DNA of 64,000 bases from Zygnema cylindricum (lineage: Eukaryota; Streptophyta; Zygnematophyceae; Zygnematales; Zygnemataceae): positions 62,001 to 126,000 of the forward strand of contig JBBHKE010001492.1 of NCBI GenBank assembly GCA_037447655.1, read 5' to 3'. The translations under genes and the position numbers were made by a program. The notes below the pieces were generated by a model, which was given only the letters and a program-made list of their open reading frames with translations, was not told where the DNA came from and made no database searches. Positions 10,894 through 21,673 of the stretch are shown piece after piece. Every line of letters starts with the position of its first letter. The first letter of the stretch is position 1.

Positions 10894-13582
10894 CGCTTCT
10901 TCTTCCTCCCTCAAACTCGGTTGTCGGTATAGATGGCTCCCTTGGATTCTTCCGAACAGTTTTTATTTCTCCCCTATCCCTTGCTTCCAAGTTGATTTCC
11001 ACCACGTCTTCCACTTCGGTTGGAGTTAATACTAAGGGTTCCACATTTGGGTACTTCTCGATCTGATATGTACCTGCAAGATCATCATCTTCTTGAAATC
11101 CTAGATAGTTAGGAAGCTCAAAGTCATCAGAATTTTCTGACTTAAATCTGATTCTGAATGTCTTTGTATGCTTAAAGGGATCAATAGATTTCCCTTCATC
11201 CATAACCACTAGATGCTTCACTAGTATAATATCATCTCTTGTGAGATCATAGACTCTATATCTTTTTACATCTTCATCGTATCCTATTAGATATCCTGGT
11301 TTTCCTTTTCGGTTAACTTCCAGTTTGACCGATCTGTGTCAAAACTGAACATTTGACTACCGAAAACCTTTAAGTGTGAAACATCTGGTTTTCGGCCTGT
11401 CCATCTCTCATATGGGTGTTTGGCCTTTTACTGCTGAAGTAAGAACTCTATTCTTGAGATAATTTGCACATTTCATTGCTTCGGCCCAAAACTTCTTTCA
11501 TATCTTCTTATCTGACAGCATACTCCTAGCACTATCACTCAGTGTTCTATTTAATCTTTCAGCTACACCATTCTGCTCATGATTTTCATAAACTTTTTTT
11601 TGGTGTTGTACTCCCTCTTCTCTCAAAAAATCCTCAAACTGGTTAGAGGTATACTCTCCACCATTGTCACTCCTTACTCTTTTGATTGAGGTTTCATGGA
11701 GTTTTTCACTCCATGTTTTATATTGTCTAAAACATTCATGAGCCTCTGACTTATTTCTCAAAAAATACACCTTGGAATACCGAGACCAATCATCGGTGAT
11801 AGTCATCATAAATCTCTTTCCCGCGGGTGATGGCACTCTGGCCGGCCCCCAAATATCTGTGTGCACTAAAACTTGAAGCTTTTCTCTCTTATATGTGGTA
11901 GTTTTTGGGAAGGGTAACCTGTGTGCTTTACCTTGAGGACATCCACTACAATCACTTAAATTCTCACTTTCACCGAACTGAATCCCTTCCACTACTCCCA
12001 TCTTTTTCATCTCTCTTAACTTATCTAGATTAACATGCCCAAGCCTCTTATGCTACAACATTATATCATGAACACTAGCATAATAAATTTTCTTCTTTTC
12101 ATTGTTTAAAATCAGCCTAAACATTCGTTGGCTACCTTTTTCAGCAGTGAAATAAACTTCCTCCTCAAAACTAGCAATAAAGACTCTTTTCCTAGTGTCA
12201 GTATCAAAACCCTTATCATCTAATACAGACGTAGAGATGAGGTTTTTGTTAAGCTCCGGAATACACAATACATCGGAGAATGTAACTATAGATGTCTTTT
12301 ATTCTACTAACACTTTCAGATCTACAGATCCTACAATAGTAGTAGCGATTATCTTCCCATCCCCGTACTCTATTTCTACGGTGGGAATCTTTCTTATCTT
12401 AGTGAACAGGTGTTTATCTTTACATATGTGCATGGAGGCAGTTGAATCTACGATCCAGCCTGCTTCACCTTTCAATCTCTCGAAAGCACATTTTTGCTTT
12501 CGTGGAATTTCGACCTCGTTTTTCGCTTTCAACTCCTCATCCAATATGAGTTCATCATCCTCATCCTCAAATTTCGCCTCATGTACTTGTGTCACAAGGG
12601 CCTTTTTTTCCTCTTGGGGGTCCACTGGTCTGCCCCTCCTTTAACCGCATGTCGATTAACTTAGTGCACTCAGCCATATAATGCTTTTGTTTCTCACAAA
12701 AATGGCACAAACCCTTGGGAGTTCTAGGTCCGAACTCCTCGGTCTGATTTTTTTGCCCCTCCCCTCGATAATTTCCGACCGGTTTCCTGGAATCATTATT
12801 CCTCCAATCGGTCCCATCTGCCAAGGCTTGCCCGCTCTTTCCTCCCCTTCGGATCTCAATCGTATTCTCCTGAACGAGAATCATCCCTACCACTGAATTC
12901 CAAATCCACCTTGAGTCCGACAAGTCCTGCACACGGTAGACTATGTTTTTGAACTCATCTGGTAACTTCGTGAGCAAATAGTTAACCTTCATCTTTTCAG
13001 TTTTAACCTGTCGAGCACTCTCTTGCTCCATAAAAAGTGTTGCAAGCTCATTACAAAAATCCAATATCTTCCCCCCCTTCTATTCATATGCGTTTATTTT
13101 TTGATCAGCCAACTGTTGTTGTCGGATCGTATCACTTCGATACATCTCTATGAGAACCACCAAAATACCAGATGCCCTCTCTACCTGCAAATGAGGAGAT
13201 GCAAGCCCTTGAGTAAGATGGCAGAGGATGAAGTGCTTAGTCGCCATATTGTTGTAGTCCAAGGTATCGATATCATTCTCCAAGTTCCTCGGAATAGGTG
13301 ACATGAATGCTGAACCGGATGCTATTGGCGTTACCGTCTCCTTTACCTTTCCTTTGTTCACCAACTCCCCTTCATTTGTCTCCTCCGTTGAAGATGGGTC
13401 TGCATCTGGTAAATCAGCTTCCTGTAAACCTTAGATGGATCCCAAGACTTGAAAAACGCCTCTCCCATCCACTCATTATTCCCCAAAACCGTTTCTCACA
13501 TAGAGGTCCTGTCATCATACTTTCCTAGTATATGAAGCCAGTCCCATTAAAGATGGGCACCCTAGAGGGTGTGCCTATAACT
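10894..13582 (-). pseudogene. gag-protease-integrase of E3 (broken, lacks RT/RNase H)
   Basis: Open segments on the minus strand follow the Copia order. Gag is at 13,364-12,640, with zinc knuckle CHFCEKQKHYMAEC. The protease is at 12,625-12,299, where the active site reads DST instead of DSG. The integrase is at about 12,050-11,498 (HTDIWGP, SDNGGEY and EQNGVAE visible), followed by its C-terminal region to 10,838. Several frameshifts and stops separate the segments, and the start codon is mutated. Reverse transcriptase and RNase H are absent. It is non-functional. Confidence 0.85.
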
Positions 13583-14610
13583 TGCAACTCTGAAACCTCT
13601 ATAGGTCCTCAGAGTAGGCAGCTCACACGAAGCCTTAAAGATAACCCTAACCACTTTGAGTTTCAGCAAGAATAACTGCCACCCTCGTAGACAAAAACTA
13701 TGACCACATTTTCCCGTGTAACGGCAAGACTCCCCTGAGTCTATAGCAAAAAGAATCTCTGAATTTGCTCCTCTGAGGAGTAATTTATGGAGGGTCAAAG
13801 TTGACCTTTTGTACCAAAGTTCTCAAGGAGAGAGGGTATAATCTATCACATTTTTCTAAGTCCTATCTCTCTCTAAAACTCTATCTATTGCAGTACGACA
13901 CCAATCATAATACTGTGTTGTACAGAAAGGTACAGGTGTCGGTGTACTTTTGTTCGGCCATTGTACAACATGGCTAAGAAGTCGACACATGTCATTTTTG
14001 GATTCGTTCCTGTTATCCCCGAAGATGTCGTAATCCAATATGATTGTGCCACGTGTCAATCGATGTGACGTCAACCGCAAACCGCCGAAAACCTATTCCG
14101 CGATCTCGGCATGCTTCGCGGCCGTCCGATTAAGCAGAATTTCAATCGTAGCCGTCATTTATAGTTGCGCGAAATTTGTTTCGCCTTCCAATCAAAGTGC
14201 ACGGTATTCATTTCGGCTGTTCCGTACGCCATACAACACAAACTGTATTTATGTCCAAAATATCTCGTTAAATGAAATAGCCTACGTGAAAGCATTTATA
14301 TAATTATCAAACCCTATATCGTATAGCGTTGATTTAGTCTAATTGGCTAAGGCTACCGGCTGTTTAGATGGACGAGAAGTACCAGGTTCAAATCCCGGAT
14401 CTGTCAATCACTTTTTTGGTAAATCTACCACTCTAATGTCTTTCCTCGTCTAGATAGCATAGACGGCCATGGCTCTATCTCCCTCTCTAACTTTCACTCA
14501 CTGCGACAAGTGTGGGAGCTGGAGAGAGGAGTTAGAGGCAGACCGCCACTACTTCTTTTTTGCATTTTACAAAACCTATAAAATACTAAAATAACCTTTA
14601 ATTCCTACAC
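13583..14610 (-). repeat. 5' LTR of E3 (1028 bp)
   Basis: The LTR begins TGTAG at 14,610 and ends TGCA at 13,583, next to a decayed primer site (AGTTATAGGCACACC in element sense, 13,568-13,582; 12 of 15 matches to the initiator-tRNA complement). The codon aligned with the gag ATG of the sister elements is ATA (CCTATAGAGG in element sense), so the start is lost. The LTR carries a foldback at about 14,465-14,565 and an antisense tRNA-like block at 14,330-14,410. Confidence 0.85.
14330..14410 (+). other. tRNA-like block in the E3 LTR, antisense to the element
   Basis: This is the best-preserved tRNA-like block in the window. Outer arms TGATT (14,330-14,334) and AATCA (14,406-14,410) can pair as part of an acceptor stem. 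An A-box-like TAGTCTAATTGGC follows, and a perfect B box GGTTCAAATCC occupies 14,385-14,395 with a mostly paired T-arm. No clear anticodon stem can be assigned, so it is called tRNA-derived, not a tRNA gene. It occupies the same LTR position and orientation as the block at 3143-3215. Confidence 0.6.
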
Positions 14611-16681
14611 CAATTTTTTGAGGATAATCTACACACAAATGTAACCCACTTGGACGACCTCCCTCACCTTCCCGATCCCCAAGTGGCTTTTCCTATGCTA
14701 ACCACGTGTTACCCCCACTGCCTTTGTCACCTTACTCATATTTTCCCTCCCACCTTGACGTTTGTCTCATCTCTCTTATCTTTTGATGATCACCTTATGG
14801 ATGTCCTTCAAACTATGTTACGTTGTGGGGCATTCGATCGCGAGTCTGGGCCTTCGGCCTGCATTCATGCATTCCTTTCTATCTAGACGGGTACAAGGGG
14901 GTTAGGTTTATTATCCGGGTACGGGGAGATAAGGTATATTATCGACTGCCCGTATTGCTCCCACTGCCTATTTGGGAAGTTGGTGCCTTATTGCCTCCAC
15001 TGTTGTTTCTTGCTTCTTGATTGGGGACACCCACGTTCTAGCCACCGTGGTCCCCCGGGTTTCACACGGTGTGTTCGCCTTTCAACGGTTTCTATTGGAC
15101 GCGTCGCGTTCTCTTCCTCCTCATGCCATATAGGATGTGCCAATTCTTTCCACCCTTGTTACGAGATCCGTTGAGCGTGTCCAGGAATCGATTTCCGATA
15201 GCGTTGTCGCCCCCATCAAATCCGAGCTTCTCAAGGTGCTTCCCTTTTATTTTTTGCGTGCCCGTCTTGTCAAGCTCGTGTGCGTTGTCGGCACACCTTC
15301 TTCACCAAGGATTTCGGGGGCCCTTTCAACCTTGTACGGTTACCAGCGCGAAAAAGTTATTTCGCCTCAAAGATTGGGATTTCGTTACATGGGACTAGGT
15401 GCCACCAGCCCTCGTGGGGGGTACATTAAGGAATGCCACGTAACTTTTCGGATTGTCATCTAGATTATGCTGTTAAATGTTAGTAGGAATTCAGTTCAAG
15501 TCCAACTAACATTTAACAACATAATCTAGTAAACAATCCGAAAGGTTACGTGGCGTTCCACAATGTACCCCCACTAGGGTTGGTGGCACCTAGTCTTATG
15601 TAACGAAATTGAAATCTTAGAGGCGAAATAACTTTGACGACCGGCCTCCGTTAGAGGCGAAATAAAGTGAGTCGCGCTCAGTTTAGGAAATACAAGAATA
15701 CTGTCTAATTTGGTGCACTCATTTCTCTGTACGTTGGTGACCGTACAGGGTTGAAAGGGGCCCGGAAATCTTGGGTGAAAAGGTGTGGCGACAATGCACA
15801 CGAGCTTGATAACAAATTGGGATATCAACCCGAGACCCCTTTCATCGGTCCTAGCCCGATAGGGGAAGAAAGGGGGAGGGGCTATTTATTTTCACCTGCC
15901 CACGTATTCATTAACATTGTTTATCCTATTGTCCCCTTTGTTTTGCATGCATGTCCACGGGAGGGATGGTGGCAGAAATGGGCATGATCACCTTCACGAG
16001 AAGCATCCGCATCTTGGGTTATTTTCAGGACTCCTATGCAAACCACTGCTGGCCGTATGCCTTATCTTATATTTCTCAGGCATGCTCGACAGTCTCCTCT
16101 CTTGTGGTGGACCAAGTTCTGGGTCTTGGCTATTCGCTTCACCTATTTTATCCACTTTTTTATTCTCACCTGCTCAATTCACCACCGCCCTCCAGATTTG
16201 CCTTAGCCTCCGTTATCTTCCTTTACTTGGCTCTCTAGTTTACACCTGTGGTCATGTTTTGGGGCTCGATAGTGTCCATTTGCTTTGTCGCTCCCATTGG
16301 GGATAATTTATCCAGGCGCACGACACTATTCGCAAAGCTATTGCGATTGTCGCTTCGGAGGGGGGCTTTTCTATGTGGCGAGAGGTTTCTCATATTATTC
16401 CTTTGCTCCGGATCGATGTTGTTTTGCTCGATGGTGCCCGTTGCATCTTTGGTGATATTGTTTTGGCGATTCTTACATCGGTTATAGTCGGTGGTCAGGC
16501 GGCTCGATATGTTGGGGTGGCAGTTTGTGATATCGCTAAGGCGAAGGAGCGTGATTATGCCCACCAGAACCCTATGGATGACTTTATTTTAATGGCGGTC
16601 GAGATCTCTGGTTTTTTGGATGATGCGTTGGACGAGTTCCTCGGTACTTGTGCTCGACGTGCAACGACGAGGACCTGAGAG
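14611..16681. other. Unassigned stretch between E3 and E4, with a foldback repeat
   Basis: No gene is recognised. Short open frames exist, for example 14,650-14,886 and 16,373-16,678 on the plus strand. The latter extends upstream in frame and reads like genuine protein (DVVLLDGARCIFGDIVLAIL), but I cannot assign it to a family. It could be the remains of another mobile element into which E4 was inserted. A large inverted repeat occupies 15,265-15,815 and is listed separately. Confidence 0.5.
15265..15815. repeat. Foldback (inverted-repeat) element
   Basis: Two arms (about 15,265-15,484 and 15,500-15,815) are reverse complements of each other with moderate divergence. They meet at a centre whose flanks are ATTATGCTGTTAAATGTTAG and its near-perfect inverse. 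The second arm has about 90 bp extra. A single related arm occurs at about 40,835-41,100, so this is a dispersed repeat family. It is likely non-coding, and its class is unknown. Confidence 0.7.
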
Positions 16682-19204
16682 CCGTGTATTTTTTGAAAAA
16701 CAAGTCAGAAGCTCAGGATTGTTTTAGACAATATAAAGCATGGAGCGAAAAACTCCATGAAACTCCAATCAAGAGAGTAAGGAGTGACAATGGTGGAGAG
16801 TATACTTCTAACCACTTTGAGGATTTTTTGAGGGAAGATGGGGTTCATCACCAAAAGACAGTTCCATAAAATTTGGAACAGAATGGGGTAGCTGAAAGGT
16901 TAAATAGAACACTAAGTGATAGTGCTAGAAGTATGTTGTCGGATAAGAAGATAGGAAAAAGGTTTTGGGCAGAAGCAATGAATTTTGCTAATTACCTCAA
17001 AAATAGAGTTCTTACTTCAGCTATAAAAGATCTAACACCTTATGAGAGATGGACAGGCAAAAAACCAGACTTATCTCATTTAAAGGTTTTCGGCAGTCAA
17101 GTATTCAGTCTAGATACAGATCGGTCTAATTGGAAGCTAGATCCTAAAGGAAAACCGGGATACTTATTAGGATATGATGAGGATGTTAAAGGATATAGAG
17201 TTTATGATCTAAAAAGAGAAGATATAATCTTAGTAAAGCATCTAGTAGTTATGGATGAAGGAAAGTCTGTGGATCCCTTCAAATATACAAAGTCAGTAAA
17301 AATCAGATTTGAGTCAGAAAATTCTGATGACTTTGAGCTTCCTAACTATCCAGGTTTTAGAGACGATGACATTCTTGTAGGTACAAATCAGACTGAAAAG
17401 GACTCGGCTGTGGAAACTCCAATTACAACTCTACCCGAAACGTAAGACGTGGTGGAAATTGATTCGGAATCAAGGGATAGGGGAGAAACCAAGTTTGTTC
17501 GAAAGAATCCACGAGAACCATCTATTCCGGCCTCAGATTTTGAAAGGGGAAGGAGAAGTAGTAAAAGACTGCAAGAAAAATAGGTTAATAACAAGGTAAC
17601 AAAACTATCTCATCAAGATGAACCTCAAACCTATGGAGAGGCGATGACTTGTCCAGAAAGAAATCGGTGGAAGACAGCCATCAATGAAGAGATGGCCTCA
17701 ATTATGGCAGCCGATACTTGGGAGCTGGTGGATTGTCCACCTAACCAAAAACCAATCGGTTGTAAGTGGGTTTTCAAATTAAAACTGAACCCAGATAACA
17801 CAATCGAGCGCTTCAAGGCCCGATTAGTGGCAAAGGGATTTACACAAAAGAGGGAATTGACTACGAGGAAACCTTTGCCCCGGTGGTCAGATTTCCCTCC
17901 GTCCGCATACTTCTCAGTCTGGCAGCAGCGGAAGACATGGAAGTGCACCAGATGGACATCAAAACAGCCTTTTTGCATGGAGAATCGGAAGAGGAGATCT
18001 TCATGCGACAACCCGAAGGGTTTGTGGAAGAAGGAGAGGAGAGTAAGGTATGCCGGCTGATTAAATCTCTTTATGGTTTGAAACAGGCGCCTTGACAGTA
18101 GAATAAGAAGCTTGATGAGTTTCTTACCGGTCTGGGATATATCCGGATCAGCTCAGATCACTCAATCTATGTTTTTGAAGATGAGGAAGGTTTTATATTT
18201 ATTGCAATTTATGTTGATGATTTGCTTGTTTTAAGTAAATCAATGGAAAAAATTAATAAACTGAAAACCAATCTTAAGGGGAGATTTGAAATGAAGGATA
18301 TGGGGGAAGCAAAATATATTTTGGGAATTCAAGTAGAGAGAGACCGAAAAAGAAAAATTATAAGATTGACTCAAAAGGAAGCAATAGGGAACATGCTTGA
18401 AAAATTTCAAATGGATAAAGCTAATAGTTGTACAACTCGAATGGAATTGAAGAAGGGAAGTGAGGGGAGTGAGGAAGAAGGAGTCATAGTCTTAGACGAG
18501 GAATTATCTCTTGAAGAACAGAGTTCATGCAGACTATTCCTTACTGGCAAGTAGTGGGAAGTCTAATCTTTTTTATGAATTGTACCCGGCCGGATTTAGC
18601 TGCAGCTGTAGGAGTGCTGAGTAGAAGTCTAAATGCTCCCACTAAGAAGGATTGGGAGGCAGCTAAGAGAGTTCTTAGATACTTGATAGGAACTAGGGAT
18701 CTATGGTTGCATTTGGGTGGGGAGAATACTGACATCACTACTTGGAGTGATGCTAGTTATGGTGATGCTCCGATGAGGAGATGCACTTCTGGATATGTAT
18801 TATATGTGGGTGATGGGGCTTGCTGTTGGAGTAGCAAACAGCAAAAGGTTATTGCTCAGTCCACCATGGAGGCTGAGTATATGGCCTCTTGCTCTGCTGT
18901 AAAAGAATTGATGTGGGTCAAGTCTTTACTTGGTGAACTTGGTCATCTTAAGAGTGGTGTGCAGAAAATATTTTGTGATAATCAAGCAGCAATCGCTATT
19001 TCTGCCAATCCTAAACATCATTTTAAAGCTAAACACATGGACATTAGACTCAGCTTTGTTAGAGAGAAAGTAGAAAATAAAATAATCAGTTTAGAGTACC
19101 GACCAGATAGTGAGATGGTAGCAGATATGATGACCAAACCTGTGCCTTCCCCTAAGCTAATTTTCTGCAGGGAGAAGTGTGGTCTGAAATTAAAAATTGA
19201 CTAG
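16682..19204 (+). pseudogene. Integrase-RT-RNase H of E4 (broken)
   Basis: Segments in order: the integrase core from its second catalytic Asp (SDNGGEY near 16,785) to the C-terminal region (to about 17,445), with TAA at 16,867 just before the EQNGVAE region; reverse transcriptase from about 17,640, with a frameshift near 17,840, two stops near 18,094-18,102 and YVDD at 18,210-18,221; and RNase H from 18,527 to 19,204, reading WSDASYGDAP, STMEAEYMA and CDNQAAIAIS and ending CREKCGLKL. The frameshifts near 17,840 and before RNase H are at the same positions as in E2. Confidence 0.85.
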
Positions 19205-19217
19205 AAAATAAGGGGAG

Positions 19218-20263
19218 TGTAGAAATTAATGGTTTTAAGTATTTTCTAGGTCTGAATAGAAATAAAGAAGCCGAGGCAGTCTACCTATAACTTCTCTCTC
19301 CAACTCTCAAACTTGTCGCAGTCACTGAGAAATTGGAGAGGAAGCTAGAGCCATGGCTACCTAGGCTATCCTCAGGTTTACGGGAAATTTATATTAGTAT
19401 AGGGATTAATTACTAAAAGGTATGTGCCGGCGACTGGATTTGATCATGGTACCTGCCGGCCGTCAGTGAGTAGATAGCCGGTAGCCTTAGCCGTTAAGTC
19501 TAGAAGTAGTGTTACATAGTATATAGTACGATAATTATTTAAACATGTACGCGTAGGATAAATCATTTAACTATAACTGTTAACGGGATACATAGATATG
19601 GTAGTGTAAAAGTACGAATTGCGGTACGGATAAGAAATCAATACCGCGCATTGATTTCGTAAGCGAAACAAATACCGCGCATGTATTTATTACGGCTACG
19701 ATCAAATGCGAGTTTAATCGGACGGCCGGAATTAGCGCCGAGATCGCGGAAGGAGAATTCGGCGGTTTGTGGGTATCGCCACATCGGATGACACGTGGCG
19801 AAGTTACATTGGAGCGCGGCATCTCCGAGGATTAAAGGAGCGAATCCGGACATACCACGTGTCGACATTTAAGGCATGTCGTACAGTGTCCGTACATAAA
19901 GTACACCGGCAGCTGTACTTTTGCGTACGGAACTGTAATCTGATTGATTCCGTACATCAGTAGATAAGGTCTGTGAGAGAGATAGGACTTAGAAAAATTA
20001 GAAGATAGGACCCTCTCTCCTAGAGAGCTTCTGTACAAAAGGTCAACTTTGACCCTCCATAACTTACTGCTCAGGGGAGCAAATTCAGAGATTCTTTTTG
20101 CTATCGACTCAGGGGAGTCTTGTCTTCACAGGAGTGAAGGTGGTCAGAGTATTTGTCTGCCAGGGTGGCAGTTATTTTTGCTTAAACACAAAGGGGTCAG
20201 GATTATCTTAGAGGCTTCTTGGAAGCTGTCCACTCTGAGGCTTATGGAGGTCTCAGAGTTTCA
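19218..20263 (+). repeat. 3' LTR of E4 (1046 bp)
   Basis: The LTR begins TGTAGAAATTAATGG after the purine tract AAATAAGGGGAG and ends GAGTTTCA at 20,263. The terminal gag-start copy ATGGAGGTCTCAGAG lies at about 20,244. The antisense tRNA-like block (19,431-19,500) keeps a degenerate B box (TGATCAAATCC on the minus strand) and an A-box-like GGCTAAGGC. The 5' end of the element is lost, so no target duplication can be checked. Confidence 0.8.
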
Positions 20264-20899
20264 CCCCCGAGCAAGGGGGGCTTACGGGGTTGCTTTTCGT
20301 AGATATTCCATGGAGTTGGGATTGGGGTAGTAGTTTTGGTTTAGTGAGTTGCCGTGCTTTTCATTTTAAGTTTGGGTGCTATTATTTTACTTGCCATTTT
20401 TATGTGTTCACGTTGCTTTCTTTGTTTTTATTGCCCTAGTTTTTTAGATTTGGCCAAGTCACCTCTTTTGTACCCCTAAACTCATATGGTTTACCTTCGT
20501 GCTTCTAATTTATCTTGTGAGGCTTAGTCCGCCTTTTCTTGGTTTGGTTTTAACTCTCTGTTGGTTTTTTTTATTATGTCTATTCCGTTACTTTATTCTG
20601 TTGTTTATATTGTCCATTCCTCGTGTGTCCTTAGAAGGAGTTATTTGGTCTCTCGGTTTGTTTGCCCTCTTAATTCATTTCATATTCATTTTGTTTTGCC
20701 TCTTTTTATTTGCTGGCAAGCCATTGTATCTCACTCTGCACATTTATGGTTTGCCATCTCGCGGTTTCTAATAAATATTATCATTATTGATCTATTTACA
20801 ATAGGTACATCGCTCATGCTTCCCCATTGGTCGAACAAGTTTTGCATGGGTCGCATCAAAGCGGCAAATTTTTGAAAATGGCATATGGGACATCTAGGT
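20264..20899. other. Unassigned T-rich stretch
   Basis: This is a pyrimidine-rich sequence with two overlapping short open frames that look like composition artefacts (hydrophobic, Phe/Leu-rich). No domain, promoter or repeat was recognised. It may continue the host sequence interrupted by E4. Confidence 0.4.
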
Positions 20900-21673
20900 C
20901 AGAGGTAGCAAAATTTTACATAACCAAAACCGACCGTTTTTCTTTTTTCAAAATCTGAGTAACCGACGCCCGATCGGCAGAGGTCGCAAACGGTCAACCG
21001 AAGCCGTGACCGACTGTTAACTGAACGCCCGCGCCAGATTTGGAACTGATTCAGTTGCCAAATTTTGGGGGTCGGGTGGTTACGGTCGGTTGACTCACTT
21101 GGAAAAAAAAACGGTCGGTCACGGTCGGTCAAACAAAAAACCAAAAAAAAATGAAAATTTTGTACTTTTTTTTCCAACATTATTGTTCTTTATACTTTTG
21201 GTATCGTGGAAGTACTTGGCATCATGATTAGCGTCGCAACTCTAACACGGTACTAACACTATTCATTTCGCGAATCTTACAAAAAGATTAGGGCGGCAAA
21301 TCCTAATCTATTGTAAAGTGTTAATTATGCACTTTATGCGGTGTTTCCAAAAATATGTCAAATTATTATATCAATACAACGCGACAGATCAAAATTATTG
21401 GCTTACTCATACATCGTATATAATTGCAAAGTGCTAATTATGTTTTATACCGCGTTTCCACAAATATATCATATTATTATGTCAATGTCACGCGACATGT
21501 AGTCATTATTAGTTAATAAATCAGCGGAAATCAAATTATTACGTCAATTTTCCAAGGCAAATCCTAATTATTAGCTTACTCACATGTTTCAAACAATAAA
21601 TTGATAAATGGGAATGCTATTTAAGTTAGAAAAACTTGACCACGATTCAAACAAAACCTAGTCATACACCAAA

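Larger units (their letters stand above)
10893..14610 (-). mobile_element. Copia element E3 (5' LTR, gag to integrase; 3' half missing)
   Basis: Read on the minus strand, the element runs from TGTAGGAATTAAAGG at 14,610 through its 5' LTR (13,583-14,610), primer site, gag, protease and integrase. It stops at 10,893, in the linker before reverse transcriptase (EFEGGRRSG). Reverse transcriptase, RNase H and the 3' LTR are absent. The break coincides with the 3' end of E2, so the missing half may lie on the far side of the E2/E1 block beyond the left edge. Confidence 0.85.
16682..20263 (+). mobile_element. Copia element E4 (5'-truncated, with 3' LTR)
   Basis: The element begins abruptly inside the integrase core (VYFLKNKSEAQDC) at 16,682. 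It continues through reverse transcriptase and RNase H to a polypurine tract (about 19,203-19,217) and a complete 3' LTR (19,218-20,263). Its coding part is about 97% identical by eye to E2, while its LTR is clearly more divergent from that of E2. There is no 5' LTR, gag or protease. Confidence 0.85.

Noticed and set aside
20499-20875. Hydrophobic overlapping frames as membrane proteins
   Set aside because: T-rich sequence gives Phe/Leu-rich translations in several frames. No start context or homology was recognised.
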